From: Flavobacterium fontis | Lineage (GTDB): Bacteria > Bacteroidota > Bacteroidia > Flavobacteriales > Flavobacteriaceae | Reading direction: 5' to 3' | Length of the DNA: 64,000 nucleotides | Assembly: GCF_900129405.1 (NCBI RefSeq) | Contig: NZ_FQVQ01000010.1 | Location: forward strand, 50,342 to 114,341 | Shown: positions 51,401 to 59,875 of the stretch, piece by piece | Layout: every line of letters begins with the position of its first letter | Numbering within the stretch: position 1 is the stretch's first letter | Position numbers and translations under genes: made by a program | The notes under the pieces: generated by a model | Seen by the model: only the letters and a program-made list of their open reading frames with translations | Database searches by the model: none | Told to the model about the DNA's origin: nothing

Positions 51401-53039
51401 TGATGCCTATGTACTTCCTGCGTTGCCCGGAAACAACAAATATTTTACCCAAACAGGAGGACAACACGGCTCAGGACAAGAATTGGCTCCCGGAACAGCA
51501 ATCACTACTTCTCAAACGATTTACATCTATGTAGAATCGGGAGAACGCATCAATTGTTCCAATGAAAGTAGTTTTGTGGTTACGGTAAATCAAACCCCCG
51601 TCATCCCTGCCATACCATCGGTTTTTGTTTGTGAATCCTATACGTTACCGACGCTTACGGTTGGAAACTATTATACACAACCCAACAAAGGTGGAGATTT
51701 AGTTGCTGCGGGAACCGTAATCACTACAAATCAAACCTTGTATGTGTATGCTGAAACTGGGACAACACCCAATTGTTTTGCTGAAACTAGTTTTTCTATC
51801 ACGATTTATAATGTGCCTCAATTGAACAATGTAGTATCATGTTCAAGCTATGTTTTACCCGCTTTAACTACGGGGAACTATTTCAATGGACCCAACGGTA
51901 CGGGTGGACAAATTGCTGTGGGCAGTGTAGTTACGCAAAGTCAAACAATTTATGTCTTTGGTCAATCGGGATACACGCCCAACTGTACCGATGAAACATC
52001 GTTTACGGTAACTGTCGTTCCAGCTCCAACTGCGCAAGCGGTTCCAGTAGCACAACGAACTTTTTGTGATACTGATGGAACAAACGATGGTGTACTTAGC
52101 CTTGATTTAACGCAATTCAACACTACCGTATTGGGGAACCAAAGCGGACCTGAATTTGTAGTTACCTATCACGCTACTTTGACCGATGCACAAAGCAATA
52201 CTGCACCATTGACACAAAGTTCTGCTGCAATCGTTTATGTTCGCGTAAGCAACACTTTAGCACCCGATTGTTTTGCCGTTCGAGCGCTTCAATTCATCAT
52301 CAACAAGTTACCCGAACCAACCCCACAAGATGGTATCATTTGCTACAACACCTCGACCAATCAGCTAATCCAATCGTACACATTGAACAGTGGATTATCA
52401 GCTTCAACACACACCATTCGTTGGTACAATGAAGCAGGCGATCAAGTGGGAACAGGTGCCATGTATACCGTTCTTGCTCCAGGTGTGTATAGTGTTATTG
52501 CCACAAACAATGCTACAGGATGTGCTTCAGAGGAAGTTATGGTTACGGTAACACCTTCAGAACCGGCCATTGTAACCTACACTGTGAGTGAAGATTTTGC
52601 AGATTCGCAAACCTTAACGGTCAATGCACAAGGCAGTGGTGAATATGAATACCAATTGAACAACGGTGAGTTTCAAGACAGCCCAATATTTTACAATGTA
52701 ATGAGTGGTTTCCACACCTTGACTGTTCGCGACAAAAACGGTTGTGGTTTGACCGTATCGCAAATTGTTGTGGTAAACTACCCTCATTTCTTTACGCCTA
52801 ACGGTGATGGTGCCAATGAAACGTGGAATATTCGTGACCTACGCGATCAAGAAGTAGCTTATATCTACATTTATGACCGTTACGGAAAAGTACTTACAAA
52901 AATCAAACCTTCGGGATCCGGATGGGATGGTACTTATAACAATGCCCTTATGCCATCTGATGATTATTGGTTCTCCATCACCTACCAGAAAGATGGCCAA
53001 GAAAAAGAATTTAGAGCGCATTTTGCGTTGAAACGATAA
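48465..53039 (+). CDS. Large repetitive surface protein with T9SS type B (gliding-motility-associated) C-terminal domain
   Basis: 1524 residues from the ATG at 48465 (MKKLLTLLLLCISVAGLSQ, a typical signal peptide); the frame is open further upstream to 48351. A choice-of-anchor L domain spans about 25-270 (ISWRTGSNFGSVNGIGYF, FLFASEEYGNFQ, VIADRGDFNSDSAIF). An Ig-like domain (CQGGSTVLTSG, FQWRRNGV) comes next, then two beta modules (~360-545). Nine tandem ~71-residue repeats occupy about 547-1186, with consensus C.sYtLPaL..GnYyt.pnG.Gt..aGt.i..tqTiYvya....C. After two more beta modules the protein ends in a CHU_C/type B sorting domain (FFTPNGDGANETWNI, IYIYDRYGKVL, GWDGTYNN). Likely a cell-surface adhesin. 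Monocistronic, with a terminator at 53087. Confidence 0.93.
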   Translation: MKKLLTLLLLCISVAGLSQPITVDANTYTVPQLVNNILINSPCISTQNISWRTGSNFGSVNGIGYFVNTNPNFPMQSGIVLSTGSAVEAAGPNTVFLNSGNVAWTGDSDLEAILAASGITMNSTNATVLEFEFSALSPYFDFDFLFASEEYGNFQCQFSDAFAFLLTDLTTGTTQNLAVVPNTNTPISVVTIRDFLYNSGCPSVNAQYFGRFNGGNNAASAPINYNGQTTVLNAAATLVPGRNYRIKLVIADRGDFNSDSAIFIASNSFNIGQDVLGPNRTVASGTAVCQGGSTVLTSGLSPAQYTFQWRRNGVVIPGQTGPSLTVTQPGTYALTYTNIAFPCQEVTDEITVEFHANFVFPNPVNLYKCNTGNSPYTYNLNYNTGQVTNGIAPGHTVAYFATQADAQNNVNPIGPSYVSAGNETVFVRVTSPVTGCGMVKSFQLLLTAPPVANTPNDVQLCARPDGNPVNFNIRQAVSSQVLGGQNPNIYGVAVYRTLTDATNNTNIVANGVIGSLGGTCYVRVFVFTDPTCYAIVPVNMVVLPIPPVDDFEDVITCDDYTLPALTNGQYFTEANGQGTQLFPGDVIDQNATIYIFNSNPTPPLCPNQTFFTITILRPDESIPDEEHCNSYTLPALVRGNYHTAPNGGGTLLPGGSIITTSQTIYYYYMMTEPPFCQIDMPFNVTIIPFGDVPTMENVYDCTSYTLPPLSFGAYYTEPGGQGTLLAPGTVLTSTQTVFIYATNGTCTSQSSFQVVIGMNFPTSVNECVSFTLPALEAGNYYTGPMGTGTQIPAGTVINTTQTIYVYAVTQNQPNCTDNYNFTVSISLPPLNPPQNAVGCGSYELPQLPYGNYFTGPGGTGDIMFAGDLVTTSRTMYIYLDGEGGCINDVSFPVTINPFPEVDSRSDIDACHAYVLTNLEHGNYFTGPNGTGTQLQGGDVIQTTQTLYIYAESNGCTSQTSFTINIFTIDAHELNDVTVCDAYVLPALPGNNKYFTQTGGQHGSGQELAPGTAITTSQTIYIYVESGERINCSNESSFVVTVNQTPVIPAIPSVFVCESYTLPTLTVGNYYTQPNKGGDLVAAGTVITTNQTLYVYAETGTTPNCFAETSFSITIYNVPQLNNVVSCSSYVLPALTTGNYFNGPNGTGGQIAVGSVVTQSQTIYVFGQSGYTPNCTDETSFTVTVVPAPTAQAVPVAQRTFCDTDGTNDGVLSLDLTQFNTTVLGNQSGPEFVVTYHATLTDAQSNTAPLTQSSAAIVYVRVSNTLAPDCFAVRALQFIINKLPEPTPQDGIICYNTSTNQLIQSYTLNSGLSASTHTIRWYNEAGDQVGTGAMYTVLAPGVYSVIATNNATGCASEEVMVTVTPSEPAIVTYTVSEDFADSQTLTVNAQGSGEYEYQLNNGEFQDSPIFYNVMSGFHTLTVRDKNGCGLTVSQIVVVNYPHFFTPNGDGANETWNIRDLRDQEVAYIYIYDRYGKVLTKIKPSGSGWDGTYNNALMPSDDYWFSITYQKDGQEKEFRAHFALKR
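50105..52022 (+). repeat. Nine tandem ~213-bp coding repeats within the adhesin gene
   Basis: Each unit encodes one C-x-Y/F-x-L-P ... TQTIYVY ... C ... SFTVTI module. First units begin near 50105 (DDFEDVITCDDYTLPAL) and the last ends near 52022 (DETSFTVTVVP). Two cysteines per unit are nearly invariant and could form an intramodule disulfide. Confidence 0.9.
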
Positions 53040-53086
53040 CTCCTTTTTGCCCCAAATAAAAAGGAAAGTAATTCTGTTTGTACATG

Positions 53087-53119
53087 AAAAAGCCCGATGT
53101 AATGTCGGGCTTTTTTTTT
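53087..53119. terminator. Bidirectional terminator between the adhesin gene and fabH
   Basis: Perfect stem AAAAAGCCCGA (53087-53097) and TCGGGCTTTTT (53105-53115), 7-nt loop, T tract on the plus strand to 53119 and A tract usable from the minus strand. It lies between two convergent genes. Confidence 0.9.
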
Positions 53120-53139
53120 GTATTGAATAAAAAACGGTT

Positions 53140-54147
53140 TTACCATCGAATAATAGCACTTCCCCAAGTAAAACCACTTCCAAAGGCGGCCAAAACGACT
53201 AGATCACCTTCTTTGATTTTTCCTTGTTCCCATGCTTCGGTCAAAGCAATTGGAATAGAAGCTGCCGTGGTATTGCCATACTTCATGATATTATTGTAGA
53301 CTTGATCGTCTTCCAAGCGGAACTTTTGTTGAATGAATTGCGCAATACGCAAATTAGCTTGATGTGGAATCAACATATTAATGTCGGAAACCTGCAAATT
53401 ATTGGCCTCCAAACCTTCATTGATCACTTCTGTAAAACGAACTACTGCATTTTTAAAGACAAATTGACCGTTCATATACGGAAAATACGATTCGTCATTA
53501 GGATCATTATCGCGAATGATATCGGTCACCCAACGTTGCCCCATTCCAGGTGCAATCAAGGCCAATTCTTCGGCATGTTGTCCTTCAGCATGTAAATGGG
53601 TCGAAAGAATTCCCTTTTGCATATCGGTTTCACGACTGATGATCGCTGCTCCTGCCCCATCGCCAAAAATGACAGAAACCCCGCGTCCGCGTGTGGTCAT
53701 GTCCAACCCATGGGAGTGCAATTCGGAACCGATAATCAAGATGTTCTGGTACATCCCTGTTTTGATGTACTGATCGGCAATGGAGAGGGCATAAACGAAT
53801 CCAGAACATTGGTTGCGGATATCCAGTGCGCCCACCGTTTTGAGTCCCAAATCTCGCTGCACCAATACGCCCGGTCCAGGAAAATAATAATCGGGACTAA
53901 GGGTCGCAAAAATGATAAAATCGATATCGTCTTTTGAAATTTGAGCGCGTTCAATGGCTATTTTGGCAGCTTTGACCCCCATTGAAGTGGTCGTATCTTC
54001 GCCACGAATCACATGACGACGCTCTTGAATCCCCGTACGCTCCTGAATCCAAGCGTCGTTGGTATCCATGCGTTGGGACAAATCATCGTTGGTGACAACA
54101 TTATCGGGGACATAAAAGCCTAGGCCTTTTATTTTAGAACGATACAT
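53140..54147 (-). CDS. fabH: Beta-ketoacyl-ACP synthase III
   Basis: 335 residues. The catalytic triad is complete: Cys114 in NQCSGF, His262 in IPHQAN and Asn292 in YGNTTAAS. FGDGAGAAI and the C-terminal LVVLAAFGSGFTWGSA are also typical. It condenses an acyl-CoA primer with malonyl-ACP to start fatty-acid synthesis; in Bacteroidota branched primers are usual. It is not next to rpmF or plsX, so it could be one of several fabH paralogues. Confidence 0.95.
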   Translation of the reverse strand: MYRSKIKGLGFYVPDNVVTNDDLSQRMDTNDAWIQERTGIQERRHVIRGEDTTTSMGVKAAKIAIERAQISKDDIDFIIFATLSPDYYFPGPGVLVQRDLGLKTVGALDIRNQCSGFVYALSIADQYIKTGMYQNILIIGSELHSHGLDMTTRGRGVSVIFGDGAGAAIISRETDMQKGILSTHLHAEGQHAEELALIAPGMGQRWVTDIIRDNDPNDESYFPYMNGQFVFKNAVVRFTEVINEGLEANNLQVSDINMLIPHQANLRIAQFIQQKFRLEDDQVYNNIMKYGNTTAASIPIALTEAWEQGKIKEGDLVVLAAFGSGFTWGSAIIRW

Positions 54148-54176
54148 AGACTTCGTTTTTTACAAAATTAAGTCCA

Positions 54177-54184
54177 CAAATTTA
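54177..54184 (-). promoter_or_regulatory. -7 element TAAATTTG for fabH
   Basis: Exact TAnnTTTG on the minus strand, 29 bp before the fabH ATG. No -33 TTG at the usual spacing. Confidence 0.5.
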
Positions 54185-54262
54185 GTGAATTGTTAAAAAC
54201 TGACCCGAATATCACCCAAAAAACATTGCTTTTGACAAAATAGAAGGCCCAAAAATCTAGGT

Positions 54263-55522
54263 CTATTTTACAATTTTAACCGATTGCCGGCCCGTATTGG
54301 TATGCAGATTTATATAATACACGCCCGAAGGATACGGAAAATCAAATTGATATGTTTTGGGTCCTTGGTGTTGAATCTCATCAACTATCAAGGTTTTCAA
54401 CCATTTGCCTTGGGCATCGTACAATCCTAAGTTCAAATGATCATTCCCCAAATATTCAATCGTCAGTTGCAATTTATCGCGAATGGGATTGGGAGCAACG
54501 GTAACCTGCAACGGCATCCGTCCTTGTTCGTCAAAAGTAGGGGTACTTAAATTCCCCGACAACTTATAAATAGTCGTACCGCAGGCAAAAGCTAAGGTCG
54601 AATTCACCATAAAAATGCGGTTCAAATTCCCCCCCACATTGGTATTCACCCAAGTATCCCCTCCGTCGGTGGTTTCATATATTCCTGCCGAGTAGCCGCC
54701 CATCCAACCGTGATTGGCATCGAGAAAACCCACGGCTTGAATACCCGTTTCAGGAGCTGTTTTGGTTGTCCACGTTTGTCCCCCATCACTAGAGGTAATT
54801 AATTTTCCCGTTTGAGGGCCAAACGATTGCACTGCACCAAAGATCTGATTGGGATTATTGGGTAAAACTTGTAACTTCCAAACGTACTCACCCGGAATCG
54901 AACCGTTGTAGACTACCGACCAGGATTGTCCGCCATCGGTGGTTTTTAGGATTAATGCTCCTGCGGCATTATTTCCGCAGGCGTAACCTGTTTGCGCATC
55001 CAAGAAAAGAACTTCAACCAACGCATTGGCATAGGCTGCCATATCGGTATATTGCCAAGTTTGGCCGCTATCGGTAGACTTGATCATATAGGCAGGAGAA
55101 AAATAAGCTCCGCAACCGTACACCGTTGCTCCCACAGCATCAAGGCCGCAAATCGCTTGTGGATTGGGCGAGATAGAAACTAAATTCCAGGTAACACCGC
55201 CATCCGTTGTGCGGTAAAACTTACCATTCAAAGTACCTAAAAATCCAACATTTTCATCGATAAATTCGATATTTCGAAAATAGTGATCACTTCCCAAAAG
55301 AGCATTGTTGGTTTGCAACACCCAATTTTGACCGCCATCGGTAGTTTTATACACCGCGGCATAATACCCATTGGCAGCCCAACCGGTAGTTTCATTTAAA
55401 AAAAACACATCATCAAAACGCTGTCCGTTGGTATTCACAGTAATGTTGGGAAGCGGTGCCCAAGTTAACTGTGCATACAGTGGAAAATAGCAACATAAAA
55501 GGAGTAATCGTATTGTTTTCAT
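54263..55522 (-). CDS. Secreted Ycf48-like/BNR-repeat protein with T9SS type A sorting domain
   Basis: 419 residues. Signal peptide ends at about LYAQ. About six BNR (Asp-box) repeats form a beta-propeller: TTDGGQNW, TTDGGVTW, STDSGQTW, TTDGGQSW, SSDGGQTW and TTDGGDTW, spaced 42-54 residues, interspersed with TGWAANG, TGYACGN and HGWMGGY motifs characteristic of Ycf48/HCF136-type propellers. The last ~80 residues (VAPNPIRDKLQL, YPSGVYYINLHT, SVKIVK) are a T9SS type A sorting domain. Function unknown; a photosystem role is excluded in this organism. Propellers of this type often bind surface ligands or proteins. Confidence 0.92.
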   Translation of the reverse strand: MKTIRLLLLCCYFPLYAQLTWAPLPNITVNTNGQRFDDVFFLNETTGWAANGYYAAVYKTTDGGQNWVLQTNNALLGSDHYFRNIEFIDENVGFLGTLNGKFYRTTDGGVTWNLVSISPNPQAICGLDAVGATVYGCGAYFSPAYMIKSTDSGQTWQYTDMAAYANALVEVLFLDAQTGYACGNNAAGALILKTTDGGQSWSVVYNGSIPGEYVWKLQVLPNNPNQIFGAVQSFGPQTGKLITSSDGGQTWTTKTAPETGIQAVGFLDANHGWMGGYSAGIYETTDGGDTWVNTNVGGNLNRIFMVNSTLAFACGTTIYKLSGNLSTPTFDEQGRMPLQVTVAPNPIRDKLQLTIEYLGNDHLNLGLYDAQGKWLKTLIVDEIQHQGPKTYQFDFPYPSGVYYINLHTNTGRQSVKIVK

Positions 55523-55538
55523 CGGGTTGGAATTTGAC

Positions 55539-55546
55539 CAAAAGTA
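55539..55546 (-). promoter_or_regulatory. -7 element TACTTTTG for the Ycf48-like gene
   Basis: Exact TAnnTTTG on the minus strand, 16 bp before the ATG at 55522. Identical octamer to those preceding the T9SS genes at 863 and 34794. Confidence 0.55.
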
Positions 55547-55647
55547 AAAAAATTAACGTTTTATTAGTCGTTCGATTCAAATAAAAATATGAGTTTTAAC
55601 TCCGTAAACAGATTTCGTTAATAGAAACGATTAACAAACCTAAAACC

Positions 55648-58053
55648 ATGAAATTTAAAGCTTTCTTTTTATTCCTGATTACGGCCACCACTTGGGCTCA
55701 GGAAAATGTTACGTACCAAAAACCACCTGCTGAAATTATGGCCTTGGCCGATTACCAACGTGCTCCTTCGGTATCGATGGATAGCAAGAAAAACTATATG
55801 TTGCTTTCGTATCGAAATACTTACAAATCTCTTGACGACTTGAATCAAGAGGAAATGCGATTGGCTGGTTTACGGATCAATCCCATTACCAATATTGCGA
55901 GTACGACCAACTATGTCAACAATTTAAAGTTGCGTAAAGTAAAAGATACACAAGAAATGCAAGTGAAGGGATTGCCTGAAAATCCGAAGATTGCCTTTAT
56001 CACCTGGTCGCCCGATGAGCAAAAAATAGCCTTCACCCATACGACAGCTACGGGTGTTGAATTGTGGGTGATTGATGTGGCAACCGCTACGGCCAAGCGC
56101 CTTACGGAGGCCGTTTTAAATGCCAATTTGGGTTCGCCTTTCCTCTGGAAAAATGACAATTCCCAAATATTGGTCTTGCAATTACCAGCCCAACGTGCGG
56201 CCTTGGTTGATCAAAAAAAGGACTTACCTACCGGCCCTACGGTTTCGGTGAGTGAGGGTAAAAAGTCGCAAAACCGCACCTACCAGGACCTTTTAAAAAA
56301 CAAAACCGACGAAGCCAATTTTGAGGCATTGGTGCAATCGGAGTTGTATTGGGTTGGACTTGATGGTAAAAAAACCTTGTATAAACCGGCTGCTATTTAT
56401 GCAGGCATGAGCTTTTCCCCTGATGGGAATTATTTGATGCTCACGCAAATTGAGCGTCCTTACTCGTATATCGTGCCGATGAGTCGTTTTCCACAACGCT
56501 CTTTGGTGTATCGCACGGATGGCACTTTGGTGCAACAAGTGAATGAAGTCCCCTTAACAGAAATCATGCCCAAAGGTTTTTCTTCGGTTCGCAAGGGAAA
56601 ACGTAACATGACTTGGCGACCCGATCAACCGGCGACTTTGTTTTATGTGGAAGCGTTGGATGAGGGTGATGCGGGGAAAACGGTAACACACCGCGATGCA
56701 CTATGGGTATGGGAAGCACCATTTACAGCGGCACCGCGTGAGTTTATGCGAACCCAACAACGTTTTGCCGGAATTGCTTGGGGGAATGAAACCGTGGCCT
56801 TTGTGTATGATGATTGGTATGACACGCGAAATCAAAAAACCTACCTTGTCAATCCTTCGATCAACAATACAAATCCCAAAATTGTATGGGATGTAAACTC
56901 ACAAGACATTTACGCCGATCCGGGTAATTTTGAAACCAAACGCAATGCGTACAATCGAAATGTTTTGGCCATTGAAAACGATAATTTATACCTTTTGGGC
57001 GATGGATTCACCAAAGAAGGACAGTTTCCATTTGTGGATGAATTTAGCCTGAAAACTCTAAAAACCAAGCGTTTGTATCAATCCAAATTGAAAGATAAAA
57101 AAGAAGATTTACTTTCGATAGAAGATTTCAAAAAAGGCGAACTGCTCGTCATGATTCAATCCAAAAACGAATTCCCCAATTATTTTTTCCGCAATCTAAA
57201 ATCGGGGAAGTTAACCCCAATTACCCAATTTAAGAATCCTTTTGAAAGCATTAAAAATGTGTACAAAGAGGTGATCAAATACAAACGCAATGATGGCGTA
57301 GAACTTTCTGGCACGTTGTACTTGCCGGCCAATTATGACCGAGTGGCTAAAAAAGAAAAACTACCGTTGTTGATTTGGGCGTATCCTGCCGAGTTTAAAG
57401 ACAAAAATTCTGCTGGGCAGAGTGACAAGAATCCCAACGAATTTACGTTTCCCAACTATGGTTCATTTGTGTATTGGGTAACCCGAGGCTATGCGGTGCT
57501 TGATGATGCATCGTTCCCGATTATTGGGGAAGGAACGACCGAACCCAACGACACTTTCATTCCGCAATTGGTGGCCAATGCCGAAGCTGCAATTAATGCC
57601 GTTAACGATTTGGGGTATATTAATCCGAAAAAAGTGGGTGTGGGAGGCCATTCGTACGGGGCATTTATGACTGCGAATTTGCTAACACATTCCAATTTAT
57701 TTGCCTGTGGTATTGCGCGAAGCGGAGCCTACAACCGAACGCTGACCCCTTTTGGATTTCAAAGTGAGCAACGCAATTATTGGGATGTTCCGGGCGTATA
57801 CAACACCATGTCGCCCTTTATGAATGCCGAAAAAATGAAGACCCCTTTGTTATTGGTACATGGCGATGCCGATAACAATCCGGGGACATTTACCTTGCAA
57901 TCGGAACGGTATTTCCAGGCGTTGAAAGGCTTGGGAGCACCTGCACGATTGGTTTTACTCCCCAAAGAATCCCACGGATATGCTGCCAAGGAAAATATTT
58001 TGCATTTACTTTGGGAGCAAGATCAATTCTTGGAAAAGCACTTGAAGAACTAA
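55648..58053 (+). CDS. Secreted S9-family serine peptidase (prolyl oligopeptidase fold)
   Basis: 801 residues. Signal peptide ends in TTWAQ. Residues about 40-520 are an N-terminal beta-propeller (for example WSPDEQKIAFTH, SFSPDGNYLMLTQ). The C-terminal alpha/beta-hydrolase domain carries the triad Ser669 in GGHSYGAFM, Asp740 in VHGDADNNPG and His776 in KESHGY. The long KYKRNDGVELSGTLYLPANYD linker resembles the glutamyl-endopeptidase-like S9 branch (chloroplast GSEP relatives). It probably degrades peptides in the periplasm or outside the cell; there is no T9SS domain, so periplasm is favoured. A strong terminator follows. Confidence 0.93.
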   Translation: MKFKAFFLFLITATTWAQENVTYQKPPAEIMALADYQRAPSVSMDSKKNYMLLSYRNTYKSLDDLNQEEMRLAGLRINPITNIASTTNYVNNLKLRKVKDTQEMQVKGLPENPKIAFITWSPDEQKIAFTHTTATGVELWVIDVATATAKRLTEAVLNANLGSPFLWKNDNSQILVLQLPAQRAALVDQKKDLPTGPTVSVSEGKKSQNRTYQDLLKNKTDEANFEALVQSELYWVGLDGKKTLYKPAAIYAGMSFSPDGNYLMLTQIERPYSYIVPMSRFPQRSLVYRTDGTLVQQVNEVPLTEIMPKGFSSVRKGKRNMTWRPDQPATLFYVEALDEGDAGKTVTHRDALWVWEAPFTAAPREFMRTQQRFAGIAWGNETVAFVYDDWYDTRNQKTYLVNPSINNTNPKIVWDVNSQDIYADPGNFETKRNAYNRNVLAIENDNLYLLGDGFTKEGQFPFVDEFSLKTLKTKRLYQSKLKDKKEDLLSIEDFKKGELLVMIQSKNEFPNYFFRNLKSGKLTPITQFKNPFESIKNVYKEVIKYKRNDGVELSGTLYLPANYDRVAKKEKLPLLIWAYPAEFKDKNSAGQSDKNPNEFTFPNYGSFVYWVTRGYAVLDDASFPIIGEGTTEPNDTFIPQLVANAEAAINAVNDLGYINPKKVGVGGHSYGAFMTANLLTHSNLFACGIARSGAYNRTLTPFGFQSEQRNYWDVPGVYNTMSPFMNAEKMKTPLLLVHGDADNNPGTFTLQSERYFQALKGLGAPARLVLLPKESHGYAAKENILHLLWEQDQFLEKHLKN

Positions 58054-58074
58054 ATCAACCCACATAAAAGCGAC

Positions 58075-58105
58075 AAGCCCGAAGTTAATCTTTCGGGCTT
58101 TTTTT
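58075..58105 (+). terminator. Intrinsic terminator after the S9 peptidase gene
   Basis: Perfect stem AAGCCCGAA (58075-58083) and TTCGGGCTT (58092-58100), 8-nt loop and a T run to 58105. Confidence 0.88.
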
Positions 58106-58126
58106 ATGTTAAAAACTATTTATTTA

Positions 58127-58156
58127 TTGTTTTTCAATAAATTTTTATTATTTTTA
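58127..58156 (+). promoter_or_regulatory. Promoter TTG-N19-TATTTTTA for the DUF2975/HTH operon
   Basis: TTG at 58127-58129, 19-bp spacer, TATTTTTA at 58149-58156, 23 bp before the ATG at 58180. Same arrangement and same -7 octamer as the parA promoter. Confidence 0.65.
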
Positions 58157-58179
58157 CCCCGAATTAAAAACCCTAACCC

Positions 58180-58722
58180 ATGGAAATAAAAATTTCAACA
58201 CAAACCCTTTTACAAATTTTTAAAGGTCTCACGTGGATTGTATTTATCGGTTTATGCATTCAAGCGGGGACAGTATTATTTAATGTACTTTACGCGGTGA
58301 GTTATCAACCCAATGCGGCTCAGTATTTTTTTCTTGACAAATTGGTCGAAGTAGCTCCCAGTAACTTTGTCGTTTTGATGATTCACATGCTTATTGTGGC
58401 CGTGCTCAAGGCACTTTTGTTTTATATTGTTTTAAAGTTATTTACCGAAAAACGCTTTGATCTTGAGAAGCCTTTTACGATACATTTACAAAAACTTTTA
58501 TCCAATATGGCCTATATTGCCCTTGGGATTAGTCTTTTTGCTGCTTGGGGAACGCGTTATTTGAAACAGCTCACAGCTATGAAAATTGAACTTCCCAACA
58601 ATGAAACCTTGTTCATGGGTGGCGCCGACGTTTGGCTGTTATTGGGCATTATACTTTTGGTTTTATCCCTTGTCGTAAAACGCGGCATTGAAATGCAACA
58701 AGAAAACGAACTTACGATATAA
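58180..58722 (+). CDS. DUF2975 integral membrane protein
   Basis: 180 residues with four hydrophobic helices (about 13-38, 62-88, 107-125 and 147-168) and short loops. It fits DUF2975, a membrane family commonly encoded directly upstream of a small Cro/CI-type HTH protein, as here (2-bp gap). The pair resembles the YoaS/YozG arrangement of Bacillus. No function is established. A membrane sensor that sequesters or modulates the HTH protein is a reasonable but untested idea. Confidence 0.86.
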   Translation: MEIKISTQTLLQIFKGLTWIVFIGLCIQAGTVLFNVLYAVSYQPNAAQYFFLDKLVEVAPSNFVVLMIHMLIVAVLKALLFYIVLKLFTEKRFDLEKPFTIHLQKLLSNMAYIALGISLFAAWGTRYLKQLTAMKIELPNNETLFMGGADVWLLLGIILLVLSLVVKRGIEMQQENELTI

Positions 58723-58724
58723 CG

Positions 58725-58943
58725 ATGGCAATTATTGTAAACTTAGACGTCATGATGGCGAAACGAAAAATGTCGTTGAACGAACTTTCTGAGCGGGTCG
58801 ATTTGACGCTTTCCAATGTATCGATATTAAAAACTGGAAAAGCCAAAGCTATTCGTTTCTCAACTTTGGAGGCCATTTGTAAGGTATTGGACTGCCAGCC
58901 GGGTGATATTTTGGAATATGCTCCTGATAAAAAAGCAGAATAA
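58725..58943 (+). CDS. Small Cro/CI-family HTH regulator (YozG-like)
   Basis: 72 residues, essentially one XRE-type helix-turn-helix: MAKRKMSLNELSERVDLTLSNVSILKTGK (in parts), then IRFSTLEAICKVLDCQPGDILEY, the standard pattern of this subfamily. It starts 2 bp after the DUF2975 stop, so the two are co-translated. It probably represses its own operon or acts with the membrane partner. It is convergent with the ABC ATPase gene, 7 bp apart. Confidence 0.92.
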   Translation: MAIIVNLDVMMAKRKMSLNELSERVDLTLSNVSILKTGKAKAIRFSTLEAICKVLDCQPGDILEYAPDKKAE

Positions 58944-58950
58944 ATTGCGG

Positions 58951-59871
58951 TTATCGGGACGTTATTTGAACAAAGACATGGGAACCTTCAGCAATGGGTT
59001 CAAAATGAATACCATAAACCAATGCCGTACCCATGCGTAACGCCAATAAATAATGACTTCCCTTAAAATAGCTTTGTTCAACCTGAGCGGGGATGCCTTT
59101 TGAGGAAATTTGGACGTGATGCGGGTAAACGTGATGGATTTGCCCTTCACGATCCAAAATCGATACTTCCTCAAAAAGAGAGGCTACATACAAATCGGAG
59201 GTATGGTACAATTCCTTGGGGGTTCCTTGGGCGATGGCGTTTCCGTCTTTCATTACCAAAACCGAATCGGCATACGACAATACATCGGTGGTATCGTGTG
59301 TAGCGATGAGGGTCGTGATGCCTTGTTTTTTTAAGTAATGAAATAATTTCCGACGAAGACTGTTTTTGCGAAAATTATCAATATGACTAAAGGGTTCGTC
59401 CAGTAATAACACCTCAGGTTCTTTGGCCAAAACACGTGCCAAAGCGACCCGTTGCATTTGTCCACCGCTCAAATATTTGGCCTTAACATGCGCATAATCG
59501 GTCATTTCGACAATGTCTAAAAGTTCGAATATGCGCGCTTTTTTCTGGTCAGGATAAAAATTGGACAAATGTTTCCCTACATTCTCAGCTACGGTAATGT
59601 AAGGCATCAAATCAAAATCTTGGGCCAAATATTTCATAAACTCCATCCCTGGAATCAAATGGTACTTGGGTCCGAGAATTTCAATATCATTCCAAAAAAT
59701 TTGACCTTCATCAAGATCAAACAGTCCGTAAATCGCTTTTAAAAGAGTACTTTTCCCACAACCGCTTTCGCCAATTATAGCATGGCAACACCCTTGCGGA
59801 ACTGAAAAATCAATCGCCTTCAGCGTAGGTTTATTTTGATAGGAAAAAGAAACAGCAGAAACGTTAAGCAT
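58951..59871 (-). CDS. ABC transporter ATP-binding protein without adjacent permease
   Basis: 306 residues from the ATG at 59871 (MLNVSAVSFSYQN); the frame is open to 59970 but the ATG at 59871 matches family starts and sits 4 bp after a -7 box. Walker A GESGCGKST (about 34-42), Q-loop QDFDLMPY, signature LSGGQMQR, Walker B VLLLDEPFSHID and switch histidine ATHDT are all intact. The C-terminal ~75 residues look like a TOBE-type regulatory domain of the iron/polyamine/sulfate importer class. No permease or binding protein lies beside it, so the transported solute is unknown. Confidence 0.92.
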   Translation of the reverse strand: MLNVSAVSFSYQNKPTLKAIDFSVPQGCCHAIIGESGCGKSTLLKAIYGLFDLDEGQIFWNDIEILGPKYHLIPGMEFMKYLAQDFDLMPYITVAENVGKHLSNFYPDQKKARIFELLDIVEMTDYAHVKAKYLSGGQMQRVALARVLAKEPEVLLLDEPFSHIDNFRKNSLRRKLFHYLKKQGITTLIATHDTTDVLSYADSVLVMKDGNAIAQGTPKELYHTSDLYVASLFEEVSILDREGQIHHVYPHHVQISSKGIPAQVEQSYFKGSHYLLALRMGTALVYGIHFEPIAEGSHVFVQITSR

Positions 59872-59875
59872 GGCA

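Noticed and set aside
50105..52022. Regular repeats that might be mistaken for a CRISPR array
   Set aside because: The repeat is at protein level within one long reading frame; unit length is ~213 bp and DNA identity between units is low.
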